Shown one piece after another: positions 32,300-40,071 of a DNA stretch of 64,000 nt. The notes beneath the pieces are model-generated. The model made no database searches. It was not told the DNA's origin and worked only from the letters and a program-made list of their open reading frames with translations. Both the position numbers and the translations under genes were made by a program. The stretch covers positions 1 to 64,000 of the forward strand of contig DCUM01000204.1 in the NCBI GenBank assembly GCA_002327255.1, in the 5' to 3' direction. How positions within the stretch are numbered: the first letter of the stretch is position 1; every line of letters starts with the position of its first letter. Source of the DNA: a bacterium UBA2214 (GTDB lineage: Bacteria > Zhuqueibacterota > Zhuqueibacteria > Residuimicrobiales > Residuimicrobiaceae).

Positions 32300-32395
32300 A
32301 AGATTCCCGCAAGGCGTTCCATGGCCGCTGTCGAGAACGCCGCGAGGCTCGGCATCGATACTATCTTTTCCCGCTTTAAATCTGGTTTCATCAGC

Positions 32396-32431
32396 AAAAA
32401 GGCATGAAGGGGCAGTGACCTATGCCCTTCA
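32396..32431 (-). terminator. Possible terminator of the murU-side operon
   Basis: The hairpin TGAAGGG(G)CA / TGCCCTTCA has one bulge; read on the minus strand it is followed after four bases by five T. It lies between the convergent add and murU-like genes. Confidence 0.45.
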
Positions 32432-32444
32432 AGGAGAGCTCCGC

Positions 32445-33182
32445 TCAGAGAAACCGGATATTGCGCTGTGAGAGGTCCGATTCAATTTCCTGCAAATCAG
32501 TCCACTTGCCCACATCCCGCCAGTAGCAGTCATCCATCTGATGGCCCATGATGCGTTCACCCCGCCCCGCCGCCCGCAGATAGGCGTCGATACTGGAAAA
32601 TTTATCGGCGGGATAGTTGCCAAAAAGGAGTGGATCGATGACCTGAATGCCATTAAAGGCCCAAGGGAGGGGTTTGCCCCGGGGTTGGCGCACCCATTCA
32701 CAGCGTCTTGCGTCGGCGGCCATCCGTCCGCATAAGAGGTGACTTTCATCGAACAACAAATAGCGCCGGGTGGGACGGCTTTGTAGCGCCAGCGTGGCCC
32801 TGTTGCCGTGGCGGAGGTGCGCTTCATAGAGCCGTTCCAGGGGCAGATCCGAAAAGACATCGACATTGTGCACCAGAATCGGGGCATCGCTGCCGAGGAG
32901 AGGTATCATCTTTTTGATGCCGCCGCCGGTCTCCAGGATCTCGGCTTCGATGGACAGATGTATTTTGAGAGTTTCCGCCGCATAGGTGGCGAGAAATTCA
33001 ACGAGCTGGTCGGCGAGGTGGTGTCCATTGATGGCGATTTCGTCAAAACCGGCGTGCTGCAGCCGCTGCAGGACGTGGGCAAGGAGCGGCTTGCCCGCCA
33101 CCGGGATCAACGCTTTGGGTGTTTTGTCGGTGAGCGGCCGCAAGCGGGTGCCGAATCCGGCCGCCAGGATCATCGCTCTCAT
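32445..33182 (-). CDS. Sugar-1-phosphate nucleotidyltransferase, MurU-like
   Basis: The 245-residue NTP transferase has the signature MILAAGFGTRLRPLT with KTPKALIPVAGKPLL, a metal-binding Asp in VHNVDVFSDL, and a C-terminal WRDVGKWTDLQEIE. The family couples NTP to sugar 1-phosphates. The two upstream genes encode an AmgK-like sugar kinase and a RapZ C-terminal domain protein, so the likely reaction is MurNAc-1-P to UDP-MurNAc, as in MurU of the AmgK/MurU peptidoglycan-recycling route. A mannose-1-P guanylyltransferase role is the main alternative. The ATG overlaps the stop of the RapZ-C gene by four bases. Confidence 0.75.
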   Translation of the reverse strand: MRAMILAAGFGTRLRPLTDKTPKALIPVAGKPLLAHVLQRLQHAGFDEIAINGHHLADQLVEFLATYAAETLKIHLSIEAEILETGGGIKKMIPLLGSDAPILVHNVDVFSDLPLERLYEAHLRHGNRATLALQSRPTRRYLLFDESHLLCGRMAADARRCEWVRQPRGKPLPWAFNGIQVIDPLLFGNYPADKFSSIDAYLRAAGRGERIMGHQMDDCYWRDVGKWTDLQEIESDLSQRNIRFL

Positions 33183-33592
33183 GAAAAATCCGGTTTGTCC
33201 ATGTGGGTGAGCCGCACCTGAAAACCCTCGCGGCGCAGACGGGCAGCCATCAGATCGGCACAGTACACCGAGCGGTGCTGTCCGCCCGTGCAGCCGAAGG
33301 ATACCATGAGGTGTCCAAAGCCGCGCTGCTGATAATTCAGGGCGCTGTCGCGGATCAGCGTCCAGGCGTTCTCAATAAAACGTTCGACCTGGGGACTTTT
33401 TTCCAGAAAGTCGCGCACCTCCGGGTCTTCTCCGGTGCGCTTGTGAAATTCAGGATCACGGCCGGGATTGGGAAGGCCGCGACAATCAAAGACAAAACCG
33501 CCGCCGTGACCGCCTGGATCACGCGGAATGCCTGAGACATGGAAACCGAAACTGAAGACGGAGATGGTCAGTGCTTCATGGTCTTTCATCAT
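33179..33592 (-). CDS. Stand-alone RapZ C-terminal domain protein
   Basis: The 137-residue protein corresponds to the C-terminal half of the RNase adapter RapZ: FSFGFHVSGIP, the segment FVFDCRGLPNPG, and the signature FGCTGGQHRSVY near residue 100. The N-terminal P-loop kinase-like half is absent. In Enterobacteria this half senses glucosamine-6-phosphate and binds small RNAs. Here it sits between an amino-sugar kinase and a nucleotidyltransferase, which suggests amino-sugar binding or allosteric control of recycling. The RBS is AGGGAAA. Fusions or neighbourhoods of RapZ-C with such kinases occur in Bacteroidetes, from my knowledge of the families. Confidence 0.85.
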   Translation of the reverse strand: MMKDHEALTISVFSFGFHVSGIPRDPGGHGGGFVFDCRGLPNPGRDPEFHKRTGEDPEVRDFLEKSPQVERFIENAWTLIRDSALNYQQRGFGHLMVSFGCTGGQHRSVYCADLMAARLRREGFQVRLTHMDKPDFS

Positions 33593-33619
33593 GCTATTTC
33601 CCTGATGGCGGGTGCCACC

Positions 33620-34639
33620 CTACAGGTCGCGCAAGGTGGCGTCCTCGATGAGATCGGTGAATATCCGCCGCAAAACCGGCAGGTGTTCGAGCAAAGCGGC
33701 TTTGTGGTTTATGATTTCCAGATTCTGCAGGGCGTAAGGGACCGATTTCAGGAAATTCTTTTTGCCTTTGACGGTGGCCAGATACCCATAGGCCCCGAAG
33801 GCCTGCATGACGCGGATCATCACAAACCCGTAAAAGTAATGGAGAAAGTTTTCCGCGTCGCAGGGCTCCACTTCCTGCAGACAATAGAGATAGTAATTCA
33901 ACAATTCCTCGCGCACCGCCTGGGGTATGCTGGCTTTGGCATCGAAGAGGAGGGAGGCGACATCGTATTGCAGCGCCCCGCGGCGTCCCGATTGAAAATC
34001 GATGAAATAGGGTTCATCCTCCAGGATCATGATGTTGCGCGACTGAAAATCGCGATAGAGGAAAGAATCACCCGGTGCCTCCAGCAGGTGGCTGACCAGA
34101 CGGTCAAAATCGCCCTCGAGAGCGCTTGCGTCAAAAGGCCGTTGGTAGAAAGCCGAGAGGAAGCGATGTTGAAAATAGCGTAAATCCCAGATCATGGATT
34201 CCCGGGAAAACCGGGCGTGCTGGTAACAATAGGAATAATCGAGGCGGCGGCCCGCCGTGATCTGCAGCCGCGGCAGCCACTTCAAGACCTTTTTGTACAT
34301 ATCGATGATGCGGGTAGAGAATCCACCCTGCTGGCGAATGGGCGTCATCCATTCAAACAGCGTATAATGGCCCAGATCCTGTTCCAGGTAGACGCCATTT
34401 TCGAGGTCCTCGATATATATTTCCGGTACCGGGATGCCGCAGGCGAAAAAATGTCTGGCGAATTGAACAAACGCTTCATTTTCAGGCCGGTTATCGCCGG
34501 CGACGCCGATGATGGAACGATACGCGTTCTGCATGCGATAGACGCGCCGCTCCGAGCCGTCGCCTTTGAGCGGATTAATGCGATCGGGCGTCTCGTCATA
34601 ACAGGTACGAAAAAGTTTTTCCAGCAGCCTTGTTTCCAA
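33620..34639 (-). CDS. Aminoglycoside phosphotransferase-family sugar kinase, AmgK-like
   Basis: The 339-residue APH-fold kinase has GDGSERRVYR as its nucleotide-binding loop, a catalytic Asp197 and Asn202 in YRDFQSRN, and metal-binding Asp214 in FIDFQSG. The YRDFQSRN form, in place of the usual HGDxxxxN, is typical of the AmgK/TsaE-fused family that phosphorylates MurNAc or GlcNAc at the anomeric carbon. Downstream genes for RapZ-C (27-base gap) and a MurU-like enzyme support peptidoglycan recycling that bypasses de novo MurNAc synthesis. It is the first gene of the minus-strand operon, with a promoter at 34681-34708. Confidence 0.78.
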   Translation of the reverse strand: METRLLEKLFRTCYDETPDRINPLKGDGSERRVYRMQNAYRSIIGVAGDNRPENEAFVQFARHFFACGIPVPEIYIEDLENGVYLEQDLGHYTLFEWMTPIRQQGGFSTRIIDMYKKVLKWLPRLQITAGRRLDYSYCYQHARFSRESMIWDLRYFQHRFLSAFYQRPFDASALEGDFDRLVSHLLEAPGDSFLYRDFQSRNIMILEDEPYFIDFQSGRRGALQYDVASLLFDAKASIPQAVREELLNYYLYCLQEVEPCDAENFLHYFYGFVMIRVMQAFGAYGYLATVKGKKNFLKSVPYALQNLEIINHKAALLEHLPVLRRIFTDLIEDATLRDL

Positions 34640-34680
34640 TGAATTCCCGCAACGCTTGTTGATAAAACCTGTTTTCGCGT

Positions 34681-34708
34681 AACATAACCATTATTTCGTT
34701 GAAAACAA
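34681..34708 (-). promoter_or_regulatory. Promoter TTGTTT-N16-TATGTT for the recycling operon
   Basis: On the minus strand the -35 is 34703-34708 and the -10 is 34681-34686, about 40 bases upstream of the kinase gene. Confidence 0.4.
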
Positions 34709-34737
34709 AATTATTTTCCCTGGAGCAGCGGAGAATC

Positions 34738-34766
34738 TTGGCATTTGCAATTTAATTCACTATATT
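34738..34766 (+). promoter_or_regulatory. Promoter TTGGCA-N17-TATATT for the M19 dipeptidase
   Basis: A good sigma70 match; the predicted start near 34773 leaves only about 18 bases before the GTG start codon. It is back to back with the kinase promoter. Confidence 0.6.
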
Positions 34767-34790
34767 GCTGCAGCAAATGGGAGACCGTTG

Positions 34791-36413
34791 GTGTTACACA
34801 GACTGATTCTTTTTTTTCTTGTTGTGCTCATCACCCCGCTGCAGGCGCAACTTCTCCAGGGCCGCGTCCGAGATGCGTACACGCGGCAACCGCTGGCCGG
34901 TGTATCGATCATCATCGAGGATTTGCAATCGGCGCAAAAGGATAGTGTCACGAGTGGTGAAGATGGCACCTGGGCATTGCAACGGAGCACGGGCATCAAT
35001 GGCCCGGCGCGCTCGCCGCAACGGTTTGAACTCTATCCCAACTTTCCCAATCCCTTCAATCCGAGCACCGTCATCTCCTTCCAGACGCCGCACGCGGGTG
35101 CGGTGCAAATCACGGTCTACAACGTCCTTGGTCAGTTGATGGACACCCGGGAAGCTTTCCTCGCTCCCGGCCCGCACCGCATTGGCTGGGACAGCAGGGG
35201 ATCGGCCGGTGTCTATGTTTACCGCATCCGTTTCGGCCAGGAGATTCTCCAGGGCAAAATGCTGCAGTTGGATGATGGCAACGGCAGCGGCTTGACCGCC
35301 TTCCATGCCGGTTCCGCCACGCAAGCGCTGTCCAAAGCCGCATCCGGCAAGGTGGCCCTGTACCTGAAAAAGTTCGCCTATGCTTGCGATACGCTGCAGC
35401 TGACGCTTCAGGAAGCGGAATGGATCGAACACGGTCTGGAGACGATTCATCGCCGCAGCTGCGTCATCGATCTTCACAACGATATTCTCGAACGGATGTA
35501 TGAGAGTCCCACCTATCATCTCATCGATCGTCATACCATTTGGCAAACCGATATACCGCGTCTGGAGCAGGGCGGCATCGATCTGCAGTTTTTCGCCATC
35601 TGGGTCAATCCCAAGGCATACAGCACAAATCCGTTCCAGACCGCATTGGCCATGATCGAACGCATGAAGGCCGAGATCGATATGAGCCAGGGCAGGCTGC
35701 TGCAGGCGTTTTCAGCGGAAGAGGCGGAGCAAATTGTCGCTGGAAAAAAGATCGCCTATATGTTCGGGGTCGAGGGGGGGCACACCATCGAGAATGATTT
35801 GCAGAAACTCTATCAACTCTATCATCATGGTATGCGCTATCTCACCATCACCTGGAACAACAGCACCGACTGGGCGGTCTCCTGTGACGATGCGCGCCGC
35901 AACACCGTCGGGCTCTCGGAATTCGGCCGTCGCGTGATCCGCGCCTGCGATTCTCTGGGTGTGATGATTGATGTCTCCCATGTCGGGGCGAAAACCATCC
36001 AGGACATTCTGCTCACCAGCAAGAACCCCATCGTAGCCACTCATTCGGGCGCCTACGCGTTGAGAGCTCATCAGCGCAACCTCAGCGATGCCCAGATCAG
36101 AGCCCTTGCCGCCACAGGAGGGGTTGTGGGCGTCATCTTTTATCCGTCATTTCTGGTACCCAGCGGCACACGGTGCGATATCTCCAGCGTGATCAGGCAC
36201 ATCGACCACCTGGTGCAGGTCGGCGGCATCGATCATGTTGCGCTCGGCTCCGATTTTGATGGCGTTTCCGATGTGCTTCCCCGTGGCCTCGAGGATGTCA
36301 CCAAAATGCCGGATCTCACCGCAGCACTCCTGGCGCACGGATACACGTCTGAAGAAGTGCAGAAAATATTGGGTCGCAACATGCTGCGCGTCATCAGACG
36401 GGTCTGCCAATAG
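34791..36413 (+). CDS. Exported M19 membrane dipeptidase with N-terminal regulatory and sorting-like domains
   Basis: The 540-residue protein starts at a GTG with GGGAGA upstream; a TTG one codon earlier is also possible. A signal peptide (LILFFLVVLITPLQA) precedes a carboxypeptidase-regulatory-like beta domain (about 22-65; GRVRDAYTRQPLAGVSI). Next comes a FlgD-Ig/type IX C-terminal-like module (about 80-160; ELYPNFPNPFNPSTVISF and GVYVYRIRFG), which normally ends proteins. The catalytic M19 domain fills residues 225-538: zinc pair in IDLHNDIL, bridging Glu in GVEGGHT, His in ATHSGAY and GSDFDG. It should cleave dipeptides, possibly with D-residues from peptidoglycan; the neighbouring recycling genes fit that. 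The internal sorting-like module is the oddity. Confidence 0.85.
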   Translation: MLHRLILFFLVVLITPLQAQLLQGRVRDAYTRQPLAGVSIIIEDLQSAQKDSVTSGEDGTWALQRSTGINGPARSPQRFELYPNFPNPFNPSTVISFQTPHAGAVQITVYNVLGQLMDTREAFLAPGPHRIGWDSRGSAGVYVYRIRFGQEILQGKMLQLDDGNGSGLTAFHAGSATQALSKAASGKVALYLKKFAYACDTLQLTLQEAEWIEHGLETIHRRSCVIDLHNDILERMYESPTYHLIDRHTIWQTDIPRLEQGGIDLQFFAIWVNPKAYSTNPFQTALAMIERMKAEIDMSQGRLLQAFSAEEAEQIVAGKKIAYMFGVEGGHTIENDLQKLYQLYHHGMRYLTITWNNSTDWAVSCDDARRNTVGLSEFGRRVIRACDSLGVMIDVSHVGAKTIQDILLTSKNPIVATHSGAYALRAHQRNLSDAQIRALAATGGVVGVIFYPSFLVPSGTRCDISSVIRHIDHLVQVGGIDHVALGSDFDGVSDVLPRGLEDVTKMPDLTAALLAHGYTSEEVQKILGRNMLRVIRRVCQ

Positions 36414-36488
36414 GGGCGGTTCGAAAAATGCTTGCGTTTTCGGGCGCCAATGATTAATTTAGGGCATCAAATACACAGAGGAGAATGA

Positions 36489-37127
36489 TTGACTTCCTTG
36501 ACCGACATTTTTTCGCCGCTCGCCAGCAGTAATCTGCTCGAATGGTTTCAGGACTTGAACCAGCTCTGGCACGAAACCGGCCCCATTGCTCCCGAAGACC
36601 GCCAGGCGTCCAAAGGCATGACACAGTGGATTCACTATCATAATTATTGCCTGTGGCATGAGGAGGATGAGGCCCGACGCAGCGATGTGCCCGATGCCTA
36701 TATTGTGCGTGCCAAACGAGACATCGACAAACACAACCAACAACGCAACGATGGCATCGAAAAAGTGGATGTTTGGATTGATAATGTATTGAGTACGGCA
36801 GGGATTCAGCCCGATGAACAGGTCGAGCTCAATTCAGAAACCCCCGGCGCCATCATAGACCGGCTCTCCATTCTCACACTCAAAATTTATCACATGGAGG
36901 AGCAGAAAGAGCGTCCGGATCTATCCGATGACTTGCGCAATTTGTGCGACCTGCGACGCTCCATTTTGCACGAGCAGATCAACGATCTCGCCCGTGCACT
37001 CGACAAACTCTTTCTCGATCTCAGACAGGTGAAAAAGAGACACAAAGTATACCGCCAATTCAAAATGTACAACGATCCCCGATTCAATCCCGCTGTCTAT
37101 CTGCATCGCAGAGACGATTTGAACTGA
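36489..37127 (+). CDS. DUF4254 family protein
   Basis: The 212-residue cytoplasmic helical protein starts at TTG with AGGAG six bases upstream. It matches DUF4254: WIHYHNYCLWHEEDEARR near residue 50 and the signature NSETPGAIIDRLSILTLKIYHMEEQ near 125-150. The function is not known. In the Bacteroidetes/FCB genomes where I know it, it often lies near glycosyltransferase or lipid A-related genes; nothing of that kind adjoins it here. No cysteine cluster or membrane span is visible. Confidence 0.8.
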   Translation: MTSLTDIFSPLASSNLLEWFQDLNQLWHETGPIAPEDRQASKGMTQWIHYHNYCLWHEEDEARRSDVPDAYIVRAKRDIDKHNQQRNDGIEKVDVWIDNVLSTAGIQPDEQVELNSETPGAIIDRLSILTLKIYHMEEQKERPDLSDDLRNLCDLRRSILHEQINDLARALDKLFLDLRQVKKRHKVYRQFKMYNDPRFNPAVYLHRRDDLN

Positions 37128-37303
37128 ACAACAGGCGATCGCATTGTCTGTGCGCTCCGCGCATTTGCTGTTCCGCGGAACTTTATGACGCTTAATACGT
37201 TTTATAAACAACACCAGCGGATGGGCATTCGCACATATCCTGTTTCCGTCCGCCGCCTTTTGCAAACAGAATCAGGCATTCCTTTCAATATAGTTCCAAT
37301 TTT

Positions 37304-37324
37304 AGTTGATTTTTACCATCAACT
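37304..37324. promoter_or_regulatory. Inverted repeat AGTTGAT-N7-ATCAACT over the ferritin-like promoter
   Basis: A perfect 7-7-7 repeat covers the -35 box and part of the spacer of the promoter at 37306-37334. It is a candidate repressor site, perhaps for an iron or peroxide regulator; no known Fur or PerR consensus is recognisable. Confidence 0.5.
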
Positions 37325-37334
37325 ATTGTAAATT
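37306..37334 (+). promoter_or_regulatory. Promoter TTGATT-N17-TAAATT
   Basis: A sigma70-like promoter with transcript start near 37341, about 87 bases upstream of the ferritin-like gene. Confidence 0.55.
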
Positions 37335-37427
37335 ATATCTATTTTTAACGTTAATTTATTTTTATTATAGATGGGTTCTATGTTCGGTGGTGTGGAGACA
37401 CATGGCCGGGAAGGAGGTCTATATCAT

Positions 37428-37952
37428 ATGATGAAAATCGGCAGTCTGGATACCGTCGAAGCGCTCAAGATGGCTATCCAATGCAAAATGGAGATGAAAA
37501 GCTATTATGCGAAATGCGCTCAACTGATGCACAACGATGATGCCATGACCATACTGGACGGTCTTGCTGAAAAAGAAGAACGCCACCGCATTCAGCTGAT
37601 TCGCAAATACAGTTCCATCAGCGGCAAGAAGATTCTTTATCTCAACCTTGGCAAAAAACATAAACTGGGCACACTGATTCCTTGCGGTGAAGACCCCAAT
37701 GAAGCCGTGCGTGCCGCCAAGAAGAACGAGACCGAAATCAAGAATTTCTATACCACGGTTTCACGCCGGCTGTACGAGAGTGATATGCGGCAGATGTTCC
37801 GCCAGCTGGCGATGGAGGAAGAGCAACACATTGCCCTGCTGGAATCGACTTTTGTGGAACCGCTGAACCTCGATCAGGGCGCTGCGGCTCAGAACGATGC
37901 CATCTACCAGGAAATGGCCGCGGAAGGAAATGACGGAGCCTCTACATGGTGA
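37428..37952 (+). CDS. Ferritin-like/rubrerythrin-type diiron protein
   Basis: The 174-residue four-helix protein starts at an ATG ten bases after GGAGG; an upstream ATG at 37371 lacks a site. The two half-sites of a diiron centre are visible: helix MAIQCKMEMKSYYAKCA with EKEERH, and AAKKNETEIKNFYTTVS with MEEEQH (paired E-x2-H). A loop with KIPCGED-like sequence separates the halves. There is no rubredoxin CXXC domain, so it is a rubrerythrin-fold protein without the electron-transfer module. Peroxide reduction or iron handling is likely. It has its own operator-bearing promoter and sits just upstream of the IscS/IscU genes. Confidence 0.82.
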   Translation: MMKIGSLDTVEALKMAIQCKMEMKSYYAKCAQLMHNDDAMTILDGLAEKEERHRIQLIRKYSSISGKKILYLNLGKKHKLGTLIPCGEDPNEAVRAAKKNETEIKNFYTTVSRRLYESDMRQMFRQLAMEEEQHIALLESTFVEPLNLDQGAAAQNDAIYQEMAAEGNDGASTW

Positions 37953-38000
37953 CGCGCTGTTCAGAGAACGTCTGATCTGCTATCCCGTAGATCTCGAAAA

Positions 38001-38033
38001 AGCTCGCTTGCATCATGCAGCGGGCTTTTTTTT
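38001..38033 (+). terminator. Terminator after the ferritin-like gene
   Basis: The imperfect stem AGCTCGCTTGCA / TGCAGCGGGCT is followed by eight T. Confidence 0.7.
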
Positions 38034-38079
38034 GCCATCGCGCATTTTTGCCGTCACCCCTAACCGGTGCGAATTGAGC

Positions 38080-38108
38080 TTGATTTTATTGGAAATAATT
38101 GTTATTTT
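38080..38108 (+). promoter_or_regulatory. Promoter TTGATT-N17-TATTTT for the isc genes
   Basis: It lies about 58 bases upstream of iscS in AT-rich sequence. No IscR-type site is recognised. Confidence 0.45.
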
Positions 38109-38165
38109 TAACCGGAATTTACGGGCCTCGATTTCAATCTCATGTGCTTTTCACGCGAGGTAATT

Positions 38166-39386
38166 ATGAAGCCAATTTATATGGATCATCATGCGACCAC
38201 TCCCATGGACCCGGAAGTCCTCGACGCCATGATGCCCTTTTTGACGAGCGATTTTGGCAATCCATCCAGCAGCACCCACATTTACGGCCGCCAGGCGCGC
38301 GTCGCCGTGGAAAACGCCCGGGAACAGATCGCCGCGTTGATCGGCGCTGAACGCAGCGATGAAATCATCCTCACCAGTGGCGCCACCGAATCGGATAACC
38401 TGGCCCTGAAAGGACTCGCTTTCCGGCAAACGGCCGGCAAAGGCCACTTCATCACCATCGCCACCGAACACAAGGCCATTCTCGACACCGCCGAATTTTT
38501 GAAAAAACAGGGTTTTGAGGTCACCTATGCCCGCATCGATTCCTACGGGGTTGTTGACCTGGACGACCTGCGCCAGCAGATTCGTAAAGATACCCTGCTC
38601 ATCACCATTCAGGCCGCCAACAGCGAAATCGGCACCCTTCAGCCCATAGCCGATATAGCACGCATCGCCCACGAAAACGGCATCGTGTTTCATAGCGACG
38701 CCGTGCAGGCCCTCGGCAGAATGGCTGTCGATGTCGTCAAGGACGGGATCGATCTGCTCTCCATATCCGCTCACAAGATCTACGGTCCCAAGGGGGTCGG
38801 GGCCCTGTATGTCAAAAAAGGCATTCGCCTGCAGCCCCTGTTGCACGGCGGCGGACACGAACACGGCATGCGCTCCGGAACCCTCAACGTGCCAGGCATC
38901 GTCGGCCTCGGCAAGGCGGCTGAAATCGCCGGACGCGATCTGGCAACTGAATCACAGCGTCAGCTGCAACTGCGCGAACGTCTGCGGCATGGCATCGAAT
39001 CGAGAATAGAACTGGTTCGTTTGAATGGTCATCCGCAACAGCGCCTGGTCAATAATCTCAATTACAGCTTTTCCTTTGTCGAGGGCGAGTCACTGATGCT
39101 GGCATGCCGCGATGTCGCACTCTCTTCCGGTTCCGCCTGCACCTCGGCTTCACTGCAATCATCCTATGTGCTGCGCGCCATCGGGGTTGCGGAGACACTG
39201 GCACACTCCTCGATTCGGTTCGGCCTGGGGAAAAGCAATACCGCCGCGGAGGTCGATCATCTGCTCGATCTGCTGCAAAAGCAGGTGAAACGATTGCGGG
39301 AGATGTCACCCCTGTACGATATGGCCCAAGAAGGTGTGGACCTTGAAAACTATGCATGGAGTCCGCATGATCACCACAATCACTGA
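38166..39386 (+). CDS. iscS: Cysteine desulfurase IscS/NifS
   Basis: The 406-residue PLP enzyme takes sulfur from cysteine for Fe-S cluster assembly. Seen in sequence: MDHHATTP at the N-terminus, cofactor-contacting ATESDNLA, the PLP Lys in ISAHKIYGPKG, and the catalytic Cys in SSGSACTSAS. The short active-site loop resembles the IscS/NifS class I type. The C-terminus is His-rich (SPHDHHNH). The ATG at 38166 follows GAGG; an in-frame ATG at 38142 is rejected. It is followed 11 bases later by the scaffold gene. Confidence 0.93.
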   Translation: MKPIYMDHHATTPMDPEVLDAMMPFLTSDFGNPSSSTHIYGRQARVAVENAREQIAALIGAERSDEIILTSGATESDNLALKGLAFRQTAGKGHFITIATEHKAILDTAEFLKKQGFEVTYARIDSYGVVDLDDLRQQIRKDTLLITIQAANSEIGTLQPIADIARIAHENGIVFHSDAVQALGRMAVDVVKDGIDLLSISAHKIYGPKGVGALYVKKGIRLQPLLHGGGHEHGMRSGTLNVPGIVGLGKAAEIAGRDLATESQRQLQLRERLRHGIESRIELVRLNGHPQQRLVNNLNYSFSFVEGESLMLACRDVALSSGSACTSASLQSSYVLRAIGVAETLAHSSIRFGLGKSNTAAEVDHLLDLLQKQVKRLREMSPLYDMAQEGVDLENYAWSPHDHHNH

Positions 39387-39397
39387 GGAAATTAACG

Positions 39398-39802
39398 ATG
39401 GATGCCTGGGACGAATATACTGAAAAAGTCATGGAACATTACGAGAATCCGCGCAACGTCGGCACGGCCGACAATGCCAACGGGGTCGGCGTCGTCGGCA
39501 ATCCAGCCTGCGGCGACGTCATGAAATTGACGATCCGCGTCGAGGATGATCGCATCGTGGATGCAAAATTCAAGACATTCGGCTGTGGTGCCGCCATCGC
39601 CACCAGTTCCATGGTCACAGAGATGGTCATCGGTAAAACCGTCACGGAAGCTTTGCACATCTCCAATAAAGCGGTGGCCGAAGCGCTGGGCGGATTGCCG
39701 AAAATCAAGATGCATTGTTCGGTGTTGGCAGAGGATGCGCTCAAAGCGGCTGTCGATGATTACCGGAAAAAAACGGGCAAAACCGATCTCGCCACAAAAT
39801 GA
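39398..39802 (+). CDS. iscU: Fe-S cluster scaffold protein IscU/NifU-N
   Basis: The 134-residue scaffold receives sulfur from IscS and builds 2Fe-2S clusters. The three ligand cysteines are present in GNPACGD, TFGCGAAIA and KIKMHCSVLAED; the last carries the IscU signature, with LPKIKMHCS in place of LPPVKxHCS (the chaperone-recognition LPPVK is thus LPKIK). The gene follows iscS by 11 bases. Its stop is in an ATGAGGAG context that supplies the ribosome site for the next small gene. Confidence 0.93.
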   Translation: MDAWDEYTEKVMEHYENPRNVGTADNANGVGVVGNPACGDVMKLTIRVEDDRIVDAKFKTFGCGAAIATSSMVTEMVIGKTVTEALHISNKAVAEALGGLPKIKMHCSVLAEDALKAAVDDYRKKTGKTDLATK

Positions 39803-39813
39803 GGAGACCAAGC

Positions 39814-40017
39814 TTGGGAACGTTGAAATTATACATTGTCTACCATCTGGGCGCCAATGCCTGCTGGAGTCTGCGCGTCGCACGCTCTCCGGAAGAGGCA
39901 CTGACCCATTGTCTGGATCACAAGGAATCCGGACCGCAAAAACAGGCCCATGAAGGAAGCTGTCGCGTCGAAGAGGTGCAGCTGCCGGGCTACCGTATCA
40001 TCATTGAATCTGAATGA
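39814..40017 (+). CDS. Small unknown protein in the isc operon
   Basis: The 67-residue product of a TTG start lies eight bases after GAGGAG; an ATG at 39799 overlapping the iscU stop is the alternative. Sequence features: a beta start (TLKLYIVYHL), NACWSLRVARSPEEAL, two more Cys/His-containing stretches (THCLDHKES, EGSCRVEEVQLPGYRI). With three cysteines and several histidines it could bind metal or carry sulfur, but no family is recognised. It sits between iscU and the flavodiiron gene and is almost certainly co-transcribed with iscSU. Confidence 0.65.
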   Translation: MGTLKLYIVYHLGANACWSLRVARSPEEALTHCLDHKESGPQKQAHEGSCRVEEVQLPGYRIIIESE

Positions 40018-40071
40018 AATAATTCGCAACGATAATCAGTTTACGCTTGTGAAAAAGGAGAGTGCGCAACG

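Larger units (their letters stand above)
37128..37427. other. Intergenic region upstream of the ferritin-like gene
   Basis: Three hundred bases without a supported gene. Hairpins TGCGC-TCC-GCGCA (37151-37163) and the palindrome GTTCCGCGGAAC (37170-37181) may end the DUF4254 transcript, but no T tract follows. The 3' part is AT-rich and holds the promoter and operator described separately. Confidence 0.45.

Noticed and set aside
37151..37181. Two adjacent GC-rich hairpins after the DUF4254 gene
   Set aside because: Too short and not followed by a T-run to be called a terminator; noted only in the intergenic description.
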